A DNA stretch of 64,000 nucleotides, taken from NCBI GenBank assembly GCA_018398805.1, contig JAGFBZ010002021.1:1-64000 (forward strand), read 5' to 3'. A model generated the notes under the pieces. The model was not told the DNA's origin, ran no database searches, and saw only the letters and a program-made list of their open reading frames with translations. Source of the stretch: Hirundichthys speculiger (lineage: Eukaryota; Chordata; Actinopteri; Beloniformes; Exocoetidae). The translations under genes and the position numbers were made by a program. Below are positions 11,318 through 57,219 of the stretch, piece after piece; positions within the stretch are counted from its first letter, which is position 1; each line of letters opens with the position of its first letter.

Positions 11318-14193
11318 AACGTTGAGCCCCCCAACGCCTCTGGGGAACGTTGACCCACCAACGCCTCTGGGGAACGTTGACCCACTAACGCCTCTGGGGA
11401 ACGTTGACCCACCAACACCTCTGGGAAACGTTGACCCACTAACGCCTCTGGGGAACGTTGACCCGCCAACGCCTCTGGAGAACGTTGACCCGCCAACGAA
11501 CCTGGAGAACGTTGACCCGCCAACGCCTCTGGGGAACGTTGACCCACTAACGCCTCTGGGAACGTTGACCCCTAACGCCTCTGGGACGTTGACCCTAACG
11601 CCTCTGGGAACGTTGACCTACGCCTCTGGAGAACGTTGACCCACTAACGCCTCTGGGGAACGTTGACCCGCCAACGCCTCTGGGGAACGTTGACCCGCCA
11701 ACGCCTCTGGGGAACGTTGACCCGCCAACGCCTCTGGGGAACGTTGACCCGCCAACGCCTCTGGGAACGTTGACCCCCAACGCCTCTGGGGAACGTTGAC
11801 CCGCCAACGCCTCTGGGGAACGTTGACCCGCCAACGCCTCTGGGGAACGTTGACCCGCCAACGCCTCTGGGGAACGTTGACCCGCCAACGCCTCTGGGGA
11901 ACGTTGAGCCCCCAACGCCTCTGGGGAACGTTGACCCGCCAACGCCTCTGGGGAACGTTGACCCGCCAACGCCTCTGGGGAACGTTGACCCGCCAACGCC
12001 TCTGGGGAACGTTGACCCACTAACGCCTCTGGGGAACGTTGACCCACTAACGCCTCTGGGGAACGTTGACCCACTAACGCCTCTGGGGAACGTTGACCCC
12101 CCAACGCCTCTGGGGAACGTTGACCCCCCAACGCCTCTGGGGAACGTTGACCCGCCAACGAACCTGGGGAACGTTGACCCGCCAACGAACCTGGGGAACG
12201 TTGACCCGCCAACGAACCTGGGGAACGTTGACCCGCCAACGCCTCTGGGGAACGTTGACCCGCCACCGAACCTGGGGAACGTTGACCCGCCAGCCCCTCT
12301 GGGGAACGTTGACCCGCCAACGCCAACGCCTCTGGGAACGTTGACCCGCCAACGCCTCTGGGGAACGTTGACCCGCCAACGCCTCTGGGGAACGTTGACC
12401 CGCCAACGCCTCTGGGGAACGTTGACCCGCCAGCCCCTCTGGGGAACGTTGACCCGCCAACGCCTCTGGGGAACGTTGACCCGCCAACGCCCTCTGGGGA
12501 ACGTTGACCCGCCAACGCCTCTGGGGAACGTTGACCCGCCAACGCCTCTGGGGAACGTTGACCCGCCAACGCCTCTGGGGAACGTTGACCCGCCAACGCC
12601 TCTGGGGAACGTTGACCCGCCAACGCCTCTGGGGAACGTTGACCCGCCAACGCCCCTGGGGAACGTTGACCCGCAACGCCCCGGGGAACGTTGACCCGCC
12701 AACGCCTCTGGGGAACGTTGACCCGCCAACGCCTCTGGGAACTTTGACCCGCCAACGCTCTGGGGAACGTTGACCCCGCCAACGCCTCTGGGGAACTTTG
12801 AGCCCCCAACGCCTCTGGGGAACGTTGACCCGCCAGCCCCTGGGGAACGTTGACCCGCCAACGCCTCTGGGGAACGTTGACCCGCCAACGCCTCTGGGGA
12901 ACGTTGAACGTTGAACCCCCAACGCCTCTGGGGAACGTTGACCCGCCAACGCCTCTGGGGAACGTTGACCCGCCAACGCCCCTGGGGAACGTTGACCCGC
13001 CAACGCCTCTGGGGAACTTTGAGCCCCCAACGCCTCTGGGGAACGTTGACCCGCCAACGCCTCTGGGGAACGTTAACCCGCCAACGCCTCTGGGGAACGT
13101 TTGAACGCCCCCCAACGCCTCTGGGGAACGTTGACCCGCCAACGCCTCTGGGGAACGTTTGACCCGCCAACGCCTCTGGGGAACGTTGACCCCCAACGCC
13201 CTCTGGGAACGTTGACCCGCCAACGCCCCTGGGGAACGTTGACCCCCACGCCTCTGGGGAACGTTGACCCGCCAACGCCCTGGGAACGTGACCCGCCAAC
13301 GCCCCTGGGAACGTTGACCCGCCAGCGCCCCTGGAGAAGGTTGAGCCCCCAACGCCTCTGGGGAACGTTGACCCGCCAACGCCCCTGGGGAACGTTGACC
13401 CGCCAACGCCCCTGGGGAACGTTGACCCGCCAACGCCTCTGGGGAACGTTGACCCGCCAACGCCTCTGGGGAACGTTGACCCGCCAACGCCTCTGGGGAA
13501 CGTTGACCCGCCAACGCCTCTGGGGAACGTTGACCCGCCAACGCCTCTGGGGAACGTTGACCCGCCAACGCCTCTGGGAACGTTGAGCCCCCAACGCCTC
13601 TGGGGAACGTTGACCCGCCAACGCCCCTGGGGAACGTTGACCCGCCAACGCCTCTGGGGAACGTTGACCCGCCAACGCCTCTGGGGAACGTTGAGCCCCC
13701 AACGCCTCTGGGGAACGTTGAGCCGCCAACGCCTCTGGGGAACGTTGACCCGCCAACGCCTCTGGGGAACGTTGACCCCCAACGCCCTCTGGGGAACGTT
13801 GACCCCCGCCAACGCCTCTGGGGAACGTTGACCCGCCAGCGCCCCTGGGGAACGTTGACCCGCCAGCGCCCCTGGGGAACGTTGACCCGCCAACGCCTCT
13901 GGAGAACGTTGAGCCACCAACGCCCCTGGGGAACGTTGACCCGCCAGAGCCCCTGGAGAACGTTGACCCGCCAACGCCCCTTGGGAACGTTGACCCGCCA
14001 GCACCCCTGGGGAACGTTGACCCGCCAACGCCTCTGGGGAACGTTGACCCGCCAACGCCTCTGGGGAACGTTGAGCCCCCAACGCCTCTGGGGAACGTTG
14101 AGCCCCCAACGCCTTTTGGGAACGTTGACCCGCCAGCGCCCCTGGGGAACGTTGTCCCCCCAGTGCCCCCTGGGGAATGTTGACCCGCCAACC
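11318..14193. repeat. 27-bp CpG-rich minisatellite in cul1 intron 1 (about 106 copies)
   Basis: Tandem units of 27 bp built as AACGTTGACCCGCCAACG plus CCTCTGGGG. Each typical unit holds three or four CpGs, the AclI palindrome AACGTT and a perfect small hairpin (CGTTG, 6-nt loop, CAACG). Variants cluster regionally: ACCCACTAACG at 11380-12080, GAACCTGG at 12150-12280, CCAGCGCCCCTGG at 13830-14150. The unit length is a multiple of 3 and stop-free in several frames, which creates spurious ORFs up to 880 codons on both strands. Confidence 0.97.
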
Positions 14194-15073
14194 CTGTGTT
14201 GAAACTAGGTGGTCAGAAGTGGTATTACTACATAGGGTGGCTTTAAGGAAAAGAGCTGGAACCAGATCTGCTGTTTGACGGTACATTTGAAATTAATATT
14301 TGGACTGTTTTTTAAAAGGGAATTTACAGGCGTTTTGTTGAGGCTTTGGCCATTTTTATTATAATTTTCTTAATTGTTAAGGAAACAAAAACCAAGTGCA
14401 TTTCTTGGTTGTAATAATTTGGTGTAATTGCTTCTCTGAACTTGATAAATGAATGTCTGAATTGACTGAAACGCATTAATTTCTTTCCTCGTTTATGAAC
14501 CCACATGTCAGCGTCTGGTTCTGCCCACATCTCAGCCGCCCCAGTGGGTTTTCAGCGACCACCTCACTGGTTCCCCCCCCCCCCCCCCCCCCCCCCCCCA
14601 CTAACGGCCCTGATAGCTGGGGACGGTCAGAGTCTGGCAACGGCGCCTGGTGCTTCCAAATATAGCAGCGCTGCCCACAGGCCGCTCCGCCCGCCTCCTC
14701 CCGCCTCCCCGGCTGCACGGCAACGCTCTTAGGTTTTCTGGGATGTTTCTATAAATATGCAGAGCCGTTAAAGTAGTTTATAACAACAAAAACAAAACTA
14801 ACAAGGCTAGTTAAATGATGAAATGAGCCATTTTTCTTGTTTTGCAGAGCTGCTAATCTGGCTTCAGTTAAACACGTCCACCAGCTGCACTGATGAACTG
14901 ATGCTTTTCATTTAATCTGTTATAGTTTCTAACTCGTTCATAAAACCATTAACACATACCTGACTTTTATCTGAGCGGTTTTAGATATAAGTTTGAATGT
15001 TTGTTCAACTGTAACGATCACGTTCTGATGCATAAAACCTTCATGCTCAGAGCTTGAACTCTTTCACGTGAAC
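14194..15073. other. Intronic DNA with a 27-C homopolymer
   Basis: A run of 27 C lies at 14573-14599, with GC-rich DNA after it to about 14720. I see no exon. The rest is ordinary AT-rich intron. Confidence 0.6.
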
Positions 15074-16166
15074 CAGGGATGGAACGGTTACCGGTATTAC
15101 GGTAAAACGCGGTGAAATTTTACGCGATAACAATTACCGTTTATGTTTGACTTCGATTAGCGGGAAATGTAATATCAGCCTCATTCACGTCTGCGAGCGA
15201 CTCACGACTGTGTCTGGCGTGAATATGTAGCTTGTATCATGAGCATCGTAACGTTAGCATGGAGGAAAGGGGATAGCACGCAGGACATTTACCAACCCAC
15301 TAAAACAATGAAATCTGAAGTTTGGGCATATTTTATTTTTTTGTTTTAATAATGAAGAGAGACGACTGATAGAGGACAATTATCAGTCTGCAGAGTGCTT
15401 GTTTACATTTTATTGTAATTTTTACCTCCAACGAGGTTATGTGTTTATCTGTTTGTCTGTGTTCAAGATAACTCAAAAAGTTATGGATGGATTTTGATGA
15501 AATTTTCAGGAGTTGTCAGAAATGTGAAAAGGAAGATTTGATTTCATTTTGGGTGTGATCCGGAAGAAATCCTGGATTCTGGATCACTTTTAAAATTTCG
15601 TTAACATTGCGGTCAATGGGGCCGGAAATTTTGTTTCTCAATATCTCCGTTAATTTTTGCCCAAAACTCATGAAATTTGACTCATGGATTGACAATGGAA
15701 ACCTCTATCTGATCCAGAAAAGGCGGATTTTATCGCAATCAGTAAATCACTATATGGGGGAATTGTTGCACTTGTACAAGTAACTGTTTCTTTATTTGCA
15801 CATTTATACATATTAAGGTTTGGTTTGAAGTCCAAAGTTTATCATCTGAAGTTGCACTTTTTGTTGCTGATAATTGTTTGCATATTTTGACCTACTATGG
15901 TTGTTCAAGTGTTTATTTAAACTTGCACCAGACAAATTAGCTTTGTGCCACATGTTTGCCCTTTTATTGTGAAAGTTTCATTTTGATAAGATTCTGGCTT
16001 CTGATGTTTTAGTATGACAAGAAAATCAAAAGATTTTGTGAAATTATTTTAATCTGTGTGTTTTTTGGACATTTTTACAGCAATGAATATCGCGATAATA
16101 TCGTAAATCGCGATAATTTAGTCAATATAATCGAGATATCAGATTTTCCATATCGTTAGATCCCTA
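15074..16166. mobile_element. hAT-like element with inner insertion
   Basis: Termini CAGGGATGGAACGG and TAGATCCCTA. Flanks ACGTGAAC (15066-15073) and ACGTGAAT (16167-16174) are a 7/8 duplication. Inside, about 15420-15770 is a different dispersed sequence (AACTCAAAAAGTTATGGATG, then TTTTGATGAAATTTTCAGG) that resembles a repeat I recall from other fish. The right subterminal part is full of CGCGATAAT-type motifs. Confidence 0.7.
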
Positions 16167-16781
16167 ACGTGAATGTATCTCTGCCTTTTCAGCACCAAGT
16201 ACAGTTTATTGAATGAATTGTTGCTTTTTTTTTTTTTTTTTTGTCAAAAACAAAACAGCGGAGCAGCTCTGCAGGAACATGTGGTGTGAAAACGTCCGTT
16301 TATTTTCTCTTTCCGTCGTCTCTCTGGTCTGGACTCGTCTCCTTGTGTCCGGTCAGCGAGGATGAAATTACAGCTTTAGGTTCGTCTCTAATCCATAACG
16401 ATCCGTCCTCCTCAGCTGTCGCCAGTAGCGACGGCCAACCTCTGCTTCCGCCCTCGTGATGCGGCGACGGTCGCGATCGAACCTCGGGGTCACCTGAAAC
16501 GTGAAGTCGGTTTGAAAATGCCACTTGCGTCACGGTCGTGCCGTGCACTTCCTTCTCTGTCTAAACTTTGTGGAGAGGAAATCCGGCGCACTAATCTGTC
16601 TTTATCTGAGTTACGTCGGGGTCGGTGGCGTCGTGGCTGCAGGTGTTGACGGATAAATCCATGTAACCTACCTGGTCATGTGACCGACGGCGCCCTGAAA
16701 CCTGAACATTCAACTATGAGAAACACCAGTTTTTGGTTCGTGCCAGTATAATAGTTTTGTCTTTTTTTTTTCCCCTCTCAG

Positions 16782-37863
<21,082 letters not shown>

Positions 37864-37943
37864 ACGTCGCCGCCCCCGCCGGCTCTCCTCACTTTTATTT
37901 GTAATCTTTTTTTTTTTTTTTTTTTTAAATTTTATGTCTAAGT

Positions 37944-37949
37944 AATAAA
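37944..37949 (+). terminator. cul1: Proximal cul1 poly(A) signal AATAAA
   Basis: AATAAA lies 80 bp after the cul1 stop codon and a T-rich run (about 37908-37926). It is a plausible proximal polyadenylation signal. Two more AATAAA motifs follow at 38282 and 38518, so alternative 3' ends are possible. Confidence 0.5.
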
Positions 37950-38517
37950 GTGTGGATCCCTCTGAGCAGTGGACGTGTGTGTCGCGACCACGCCGATAAA
38001 TAAACCCGAGAGAGAGGGGGGGGGACTTCCCGCTCTCCCCGCAGAGATGAAGGAGCAACCGCCCCTCCAGTTGAGGCCGGGAAACCCCGTCTGCACACTC
38101 GTCCCGTCCCAAACGCTCGCTTCCTTGTTCTATTGTAAATACCAACCAGAGACTGGAGGAGGGACGCCACGGTCCCGTCTGCATAGCGCAAACATTACTA
38201 GTCTACAGCCAATCAGAGGACGGTTTCTGCATGCTACCGCCCACCTGCACCACGGCGACCGCCCCCAAACATTACCATTAAAATAAAGAGTCGAGTCACT
38301 GTGCAGCAAGTCCACCCAACCAGGATCGAACCGACGACCCGGAGGAGGAGGAGGCGCCACCGAGCTCGGAGCCGCCGCGACGCTTCTGCACCTACTGGAG
38401 TTGTTTTTGGTTTGAGGTCAGAGGTCGGGGGGGGGGAGGGGGGTCATGCAGGAGGCCTGTTTCATTACTGAACGGTGGACATTTGTATAGTGTGGTTCAT
38501 TTTCTAAATGTGTGATA

Positions 38518-38523
38518 AATAAA
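38518..38523 (+). terminator. cul1: Distal cul1 poly(A) signal AATAAA
   Basis: AATAAA is preceded by an AT-rich stretch (TTGTATAGTGTGG, then TTCATTTTCTAAATG), a composition typical of vertebrate 3' UTR ends. This could be the main cul1 3' end, giving a 3' UTR of about 660 nt. It needs transcript evidence. Confidence 0.45.
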
Positions 38524-41500
38524 AACAAGGAAAGATTTCTCTAAACTGGCCCTCTGTTCACAAACCGTCGACGGTTCGAGTCCAGGTGGATCCGCTCAGG
38601 CCCCGCCTCTAACCAGAGCAGAACCACGGACTCGAACTACCGGACACCAATACATTTACAGTGTTGTTTTTTTTTTCCCTAGAACTGCTCGGTGTCATGT
38701 TGCAAAGAGGCGGGGCCAGCAGGCTGGGACACGCCCACCTGTTAATATTCCTTAAAAAAAAAAACCTGGTTACATCAACTTTATCACTGTTTGACGAGTT
38801 TCATTTTAATTTGAAATTATTTTATTTCTTTTAGAAGTTTCTTCTAGCGGCTAGGCATTTGCCGATCGTGCTAGTAAAAGTGGCATATTATGCTAGTGGC
38901 AGTGCTTGGTTTTTTTGCTCGCTTTTCAATATTATGTTACTTTTAAAAAAATTCTGTGCACAAACTTCACAACTCACAAGACAAGTTTGAAAAAATGTAT
39001 TTTATTAACCCTGGGTAACTTTATCCGTGGTTAGGCCTATACGGTGGATAAATCTGCTATCCAGCGAACAAAAATAGGTGGCAGCCGCCATTTTGAAACA
39101 AGACTAAGGAGTCGGGGACCGAGACAGACTTCCGGTTCAGTTTCATCGAATTCCCCGCGGTATCTCAACACAACTAAAAACCAATCGCAAAATAGGAGTG
39201 GAACCAACTGTTAACAGTAATCTATCGTTTATAGTCGCTGAGATCTTCGTTTTCTTGAATTATTCTAAAATTGTGCTATTAAGACAAGAAATTATACAGA
39301 TTATGCTAGCAGTGCTACTTTTGGAAAAAGGGCAAAAATTATGCTAAATTCCTCCGATTATGCCAAATATTATGCTAGCACAATCGGCAAGAGCCTAGCA
39401 GCTGGTGGTTGTTTGGACGTCCTGATTCGTTAATCACGGCTCAGTTTTAAATTGGTAAACTAGACAAGAAAGACGAGTTCACTTGTTAAGAAGCAGATTT
39501 GTATGATTAATTCAGGTGCTCACAATCAAGAGACGGTTTGATATCACAGCTGATCAATAACCCTGTTAATAATCAAACCAGTGATCAGAATCAGAACCAG
39601 AGGCTCGACCTTTTCCAACATTTTAATCTTTGAACTTTGAACAACAAAAATCCCTGTAAACGTTACAAAATCAGCACCTGTGTGTTCAGAGGAAAAGAGA
39701 GAGAGAGAGAGAGAGTGGTCCTGGTCTGACAGGAAGCAGAGAAACGATAAATAACCTGCAGCTGGAGGGGGCGGGGCTAGTCTCCTTGGGTCACGCCCAC
39801 ACCTCTAACAGTTTAGTTTATTCTAACGTGGCCTTCAGAGACTTCAGTCACCCGGCTGAGAGCACCTGAAGTCCTCCTTCCGTCGGTAAATCACAGGTGC
39901 AGTGGGAAGAGAAAGAGAAACCGAACGGCTGCTATTGCTTCGAGTCTGTCAGACTTGAGGTCGGCGAGCACCAGAGTTCACGTCAACGAGTCCCAGAGCG
40001 ATCGTTGGTACGTTGGAGAGGAATGATCTGAAACTGTCGTGATGAAGTCGGCAGTGGAGCGACAGGTGGTCCGGACCAATGAGAGGATGGGGGGGGCGGG
40101 GCTAAAAGACATCACCTCAAGGCACAGCAGATTGGTAGAAAGGTTCACGTCACCTCCTCTGACTCCGGAGCTTTTATTTTGAAAATACTTGAATTGCTGA
40201 TTGATCCTGTTACCAGGAAGAGTTGATCGTAACTGACGTTTTTAAAAAAAAAACAAAAGCTGCAGTGATTTAACTGTTACAGGCTCGTTAACTCGTTACT
40301 GAGGTTAATTAATATTTTACTATCGGCGCCTCAGTTCAAGTAAATCAATTAAATTAATATTCTTTTTAACATTAAATGTGTAGCACTCGGTGGTGGAAGC
40401 AGCCTGGATGCTCTTTCATCTAAAATAAAAAAACAAAACTAGATTTTAACTTAATTAGTTAATTAATGGAGGTTTCACAGCAGAGACGGGTGGGACTGAA
40501 CCCAGAGGCAACTTGGGTTTAAACTGGGCTCTACGTTGCTGTTGGAGTTGCTGTGTAGTTCCACCACCAACCACCAGGGGGCAGCGTGGGACGTCTCTAT
40601 AGAGCAAACTAAGTAGAAACTGATCAATACTGAGCATCAGATTATAAATCAACCGAGATGATCGATACGTCTTCAGCTCCTCTGTGAGCTGGAATAAAGA
40701 CTCTACGGAGGATGTTTGTTGAGCAGCTGACGAGTCTGTTAAACATTAATTAGCACCAGCCGAGCTGAAACAGATCTTCAGGCTCGTTCCACAGCAGGCG
40801 GAGCCTGATGACATCAGAGGTTTCACTCGTTAGTCCAGTCAGACGCTGTGATGTCACCAGCAGCTGCTCATCAACACTGACGACCAGGGAAGACGACACA
40901 AACACTGATCTGAGGAGCACCCCCCCCCACCCCCCACCACGACTAACCGCTGGTGCAAAGTGTTGTCAATAAAAAAAAGACTAGCCAAGCTGCTGAGGCA
41001 TGCTGGGAAAACTGTCGCCACAATCTGGCTTTGGCTGTTAGAAACAGGAGACTGAAACCGCGCTCAGAAGTGCTGGTTTGGAGACCTTTTCACAGTAGCA
41101 CCTGAAACGAGAGCCGGTCCCAGCGGGCGGGCGGCGCCGCCGGTCCCGGTCCCAGCGGGCGGGCGCCGCCGCCGGTCCCAGCGGGCGGCCGGGCGCCGCC
41201 GGTCCCAGCGGGGCGGGCGCCGCCGGTCCCAGCGGGGTCTTGAAACCGTTTCAAGACGCTCAGAGACGAACGCTTCAGTCCTGCAGCTGCAGTCCGGATG
41301 GACCCCGGCGCTCCGAGGACCGCTGGTTGGGTTCGGAGGACGTCCACGGTCCCGTCAGTGGTTTGTAACGGCTGGTGGGGGGGTGTGGGGGGGGTTTGGT
41401 CCCTGAAGCTTCGAGCTGAGAAACAGACTCCCGCTGCACAACAGTTCAGCTGCGTCGGTTTTTAACAAAAGGAAAAACTGAACCGTGGCTGCGACCTGCA

Positions 41501-41754
41501 GCGTCAGCAGATTGAGGGTTCGTAAAAGTCTCGACAGAAGAGGAGGATTCGAGTACAACGACAACGACAAAAAAAAAAAAAAAAAATCACTAGAAGAGTA
41601 ATAATTAAAATCAAAACGCTTTGTGGCAAAACAATTCCGCTCCAAATATTCCCGGTTTTCCTGAAGGTTGTCGGTTTTCCGCTGGATTTCCTGAAGTGAA
41701 TGCGTGTTTGCGTGTAAGGCCTTCGTGTGGTCGATCCGGAGGTAGAAGTCGGGA
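38524..41754. other. Region between cul1 and ezh2 3' ends
   Basis: Contains a TIR-type element (about 38851-39405), a (GA)n microsatellite (about 39695-39716) and a GC-rich short repeat (GGTCCCAGCGGGCGGGCG, about 41125-41235, four imperfect copies). The part next to 41754 must be ezh2 3' UTR. On the minus strand an AATAAA (plus TTTATT 40173-40178) is a possible but distant signal. No other gene is supported. Confidence 0.55.
38851..39405. mobile_element. TIR element with TATGCTAGCA-type repeats
   Basis: Left end GGCTAGGCATTTGCCGATCG and right end CAATCGGCAAGAGCCTAG are inverted. Subterminal TTATGCTAG motifs repeat on both sides. No clear target duplication. Non-coding. Confidence 0.55.
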
Positions 41755-53479
<11,725 letters not shown>

Positions 53480-53792
53480 GGTGGACCTGGAAACATTCAC
53501 ACCCTTCAATCATCTCCCCTCTTTGATCTTTGATCAGACCCAAACCCCTCAAACCTCAAGTTTCTAATAAACGCCGGCACTCCAGACATTTGCTGGATCC
53601 GTTCTTCTTACTACGGGGGCCGAGACGTCTCAACATGGCGGCAAAAACCACAACGGAAGTTGGTCGCTATCAAACCTCTTGCTTCCTTGAAAGATAATTG
53701 ATATTTGTGATGGATAACGTTACGTGAAGGAGTCAGCATCACTTTACTGCTACCCACATGACATATATAACGTTAGACTGCACGGTACGCAC

Positions 53793-54840
53793 TAGGGGTG
53801 TAACGGTACAATGTGTTGGTACCAAACGGACCTTCGGACGGTTCAGCACGGTACCAAACAAATACAGTCAGTTTATGTGCGTTTTTATATTCAGTTACAC
53901 AGTCCTAGCAGAACAGACTCGCAGCTAGAGGTCTTCGGAACAACCCAACAACCCGAGGTTCCGACCCGACCCGAATCCATTCAAAAGACGTGACTCCGGG
54001 TTCTGGTCTGAATCGGTACAGTTAGTCTCGGGTCCGGTCGGTGCTCTCTGACAGGCTGGGTCCACGTTTACTCCAGAGAGGTAAAGATATTGGCGGTGGC
54101 AGCTAATGTCAGGACTCGGGGCAGTTTAATTAATTATTCATTAACGTGTTTGTCATGAAACAACCGTGTTGCCGTAGCGTGTTGTTAGCGGTTTGCCCGG
54201 CAGCTGTAAAGCACAACGGATCGCCACCATGACAACGCTGGATGAGAGAACATATTCACGACACGTCCTGACCGGTGTAGGCTATTAGCGTTAGCAGTTG
54301 CTACCATTAGCATCTGTATCCACAAAGAAAATAACGACGTGGATTTATTGTTGTTTACATCACGTAGCCTATGTAGCAACTGAACCGGTAGAAGAAGACA
54401 ACTTTAGGTAAGAAAATCAAGTTTTATTCAACGCTAGACAACTTTAACATGAGCAACTATGGGCTGGATTGTCTCGGTTCTATTCGGGTAACTCGGTTCG
54501 GTTCGTGGTCAGAAACTAAAAACTCGGGTCCGGTCGGTTCTGGTCCAAATCAAACCTGTCAAGTACCCCGTTTTGGCCGGGAAAGTCCCGTATTTTACTC
54601 TCCTCTCCCGCCGTTCTCCCGTATTAGTATTTTCCCGTAAATCTCCCCCGCTTTTTTATTTTCAAATCCAAATCTTGACTGGTATGTTCCCGCTACCTCG
54701 GTCCCTAGCAAGTGTTTGTATATTGAAAATGTTTTGGCTAAATAAATAACACACTGTTGAAGAAAATGGTTTTGCATTTTGTTCCCATACTGTACTGAAA
54801 ATGTACCGAACAGTGATTTTTGCGTACCGTTACACCGCTA
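53793..54840. mobile_element. hAT-like element, GTAACGGTAC family, in ezh2 intron 1
   Basis: Termini TAGGGGTGTAACGGTAC and GTACCGTTACACCGCTA. Flanks GTACGCAC (53785-53792) and GCACGCAC (54841-54848) agree at 7 of 8. An inner segment (about 53925-54560) with TCGGGTCCGGTCGG-type inverted ends may be a nested element. Confidence 0.75.
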
Positions 54841-55053
54841 GCACGCACATATGTAACTATTGTGGTCAAAAGACAACATGTATCCTTTTAGACAGCGTAC
54901 GCAAACCTCTGGTTTCAACTGAGTATAAAACGATCTGCTACTTTTTGGCGAAGTGGTTAAGCTTTTTTCTTACTTAGGGTTTAATAATATAATTTTAGTT
55001 CTTGATATTTGCTCGGGGATCGTGATCTGGGTCTCTAAAGTGCCCAGAGACAT

Positions 55054-55785
55054 TGGCCACGGTTACATGATGTTTTATAATTCAGAATTAAACTATTTTC
55101 CTTCGAGTTTACATGGAAATAGTAATTCCGAATTGAGGTTTACATGGAAAACACGTTTGTTCGGCTTTATCCAACTCCGCTTTAGGTCTGGGGGTTGGGA
55201 AGGGTTCTGATTGGATGGGGGGGGGGACGTCTTTACATCTACCGGAAGAAAACAAACTTAGCAACAACTCGATTAGCAACAACATTCCACTTATTTTTGA
55301 CCTGGGTGGCGTCTCTATCTGTGAAACCTCCTTCATTTAACCTGGCCGCTACAACTTTGAAAAGCTCACAATTTTTATGTTTCCTGCCATCTGTTCTTTT
55401 AATTATTTCCAGTTCCTCCAAGCTATTTATTAAATAAATCGTCTCTGCTCTTGACCACCGTTTACTGCGTGCTGCCATCTTGAAACTTTGTTTTGAAAAC
55501 AAGCCCAGCGCGGAATATAAGCGTCATCGCGACAGACGGGCAAGAGAACTAGCATGCGCAGAAAGACGGGAATTAATTTAAAGAGGAATGAGTGTAAACA
55601 TGACCGCGGAATTATTCTATTTGGAATTAAAAGCAAAATAAACCAGCCACTTACTTCGGAATTAAGTTTAATTCGGAATTGACATTTTCATATGGAATTA
55701 GGTGTTTACATTGTAACTTTTATTCGGATTTAACTTTAATTCTGAATTAAAGAGGAATTAAACTTCCCATGTAAATGCACGGACT
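55054..55785. mobile_element. Harbinger-like element with Myb-like ORF, copy 3
   Basis: GGCCACGGTTACATGATG to CCCATGTAAATGCACGG. Near-identical to 10373-11129, and apparently young because the ORF and most AATTCGGAATTAA blocks are conserved. Confidence 0.65.
55239..55481 (-). CDS. Myb/SANT-like DNA-binding ORF, second copy
   Basis: Same protein as at 10588-10827 (MAARSKRWSRAET start; ends VVAKFVFFR). One visible residue difference in the domain (GGFTDRDAT here, GGFADRDAT there). The open frame extends upstream to 55502. Likely DNA-binding partner or first exon of a Harbinger-type transposon. In ezh2 intron 1, sense to ezh2. Confidence 0.5.
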   Translation of the reverse strand, partial: KMAARSKRWSRAETIYLINSLEELEIIKRTDGRKHKNCELFKVVAARLNEGGFTDRDATQVKNKWNVVANRVVAKFVFFR

Positions 55786-55803
55786 GTGGATTGTAATAGA
55801 CGC

Positions 55804-56424
55804 TAGTGCCGGGGAATATGACGATACATATCGTGGGGACAATATAAAAGTGTATATCGTGCCATTTCTCTTCTTTTTTATCAATTTTATCAATTATTAC
55901 AGCAAATATGTAATTAAATAACCTGCAACGATAAATTTGATAGAATCATATCTACTTCTACAAAGTAGCCTTTTATGTTTGCACTTTTATTCATGGTTAA
56001 TGCCTTAAACAGAGTTCTCTTCAACCCTGATGTTTACTTTAGACACTTTATATTGGTTTGCAAACTTTGCACTACAAGGTTACAGATTTCAGAAAGTTGA
56101 AAAATAATTTGTGTTTATTTTTTATAGCTGAACTTCAGTGCAAAAATGTGTTTTTCTTCTCAGAAACTGTTGTGCAATTTAAAAAAATATATGAAAGCTA
56201 CTGTACCTCTGTACCTACCTGTTTTTTAAAATGTATGTTTGTGACAGTTCAGCTAAATGTCCTTTCAAAATAAAGTTCAAAGTAAGCAATTAAATTTTTG
56301 TCAAACTTTTCAGAGAATAACTGAAAACATACTTTATTATGGTATATCGTGATATATATCATTATCGTGATATAAGATAGTCCACATCGTGATATATGAT
56401 TTTTTTCCATATTGCCCAGCACTA
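55804..56424. mobile_element. hAT-like MITE, AGTGCTGGGCGATATG family, copy 3
   Basis: Termini TAGTGCCGGGGAATATG and CATATTGCCCAGCACTA. Perfect 8-bp duplication ATAGACGC at 55796-55803 and 56425-56432. 621 bp. Inserted 19 bp from the end of the Harbinger-like element. Confidence 0.9.
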
Positions 56425-56432
56425 ATAGACGC

Positions 56433-57219
56433 TATACAAAAAAAACTGGATTGATTTGAACACGATTAATTTCACTGAGTAATCACAAAACATTATCTGG
56501 CGCAAATATTTATATTTCAAGGAAGCAAGAAGTTTGAGAGCGACGCCAACTTCTTTTCGTCAACCTCCATTGTAGCTTTTGCTACCGTGTTGTAGCTTTT
56601 TCAGTTAAAAGCTCCCAGAGACTCCTCCAGGGAGATCACTGCCACCACAGATGAACAACTTCAGGACAAGATAGCAGGGGAAAATTTAAAACAAGCCCGT
56701 CTGCTGGTTCACATGTGAAGAACATAAAAGCACAGAGTTTCAAACGCACACTAGAAACATTCGGGGTCGTTTTAAAGGCCATCAGCTACCACACGGACAG
56801 CTGTCGGTCCGCTAACAGCCGTGTGATCCATCTGGCGCCCCTGTAGTGGGCGCTAGCCGCTGCCCACCAGCCAGGTGGCGCCGGCCGCTGCCCACCCCAG
56901 GTGGCGTCGGCCGCTGCCCACCGGCCAGGTGGCTCTGACTCAAACCTCAGACATCATCAGACGTCACACGTTCAGGGTTTTTAGCCAGAGCTTTAGTCAA
57001 AACGGACATCATTATTTCATTAGTTATTGATTGATGGCGGTTTATGTATCACCCCGGAGAGCGTCAGGGTGTCCAAAGGACAGTCAGTCCGTCAGGTCCA
57101 AACGTCATCTTTGATCAAATATGTTCAGTCAGTGTCATAAATATGAGGGAGAGCAGTTTTAAACGACTCTCGGGCCTTTTCATTTGTGCTCTACGGTCTT
57201 TATTTGAATGAGAAAAAAA
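56433..57219. other. ezh2 intron 1 DNA with a three-copy short repeat
   Basis: About 56852-56932 carries three imperfect copies of a 27-31 bp unit with CGCTGCCCACC and CCAGGTGGC. Otherwise no feature recognised. Confidence 0.5.

Noticed and set aside
11318..14193. CRISPR array
   Set aside because: Units are directly adjacent with no unique spacers, no cas genes are present and the context is vertebrate.
11595..14286. ORFs of 657 and 880 codons over the 27-bp array, and 463/328-codon ORFs at 30.9-32.3 kb
   Set aside because: Repeat units of 27 and 33 bp are multiples of three and lack stops, so every frame stays open. The ORFs exist on both strands and in overlapping frames, with no start context, domain or splice logic.
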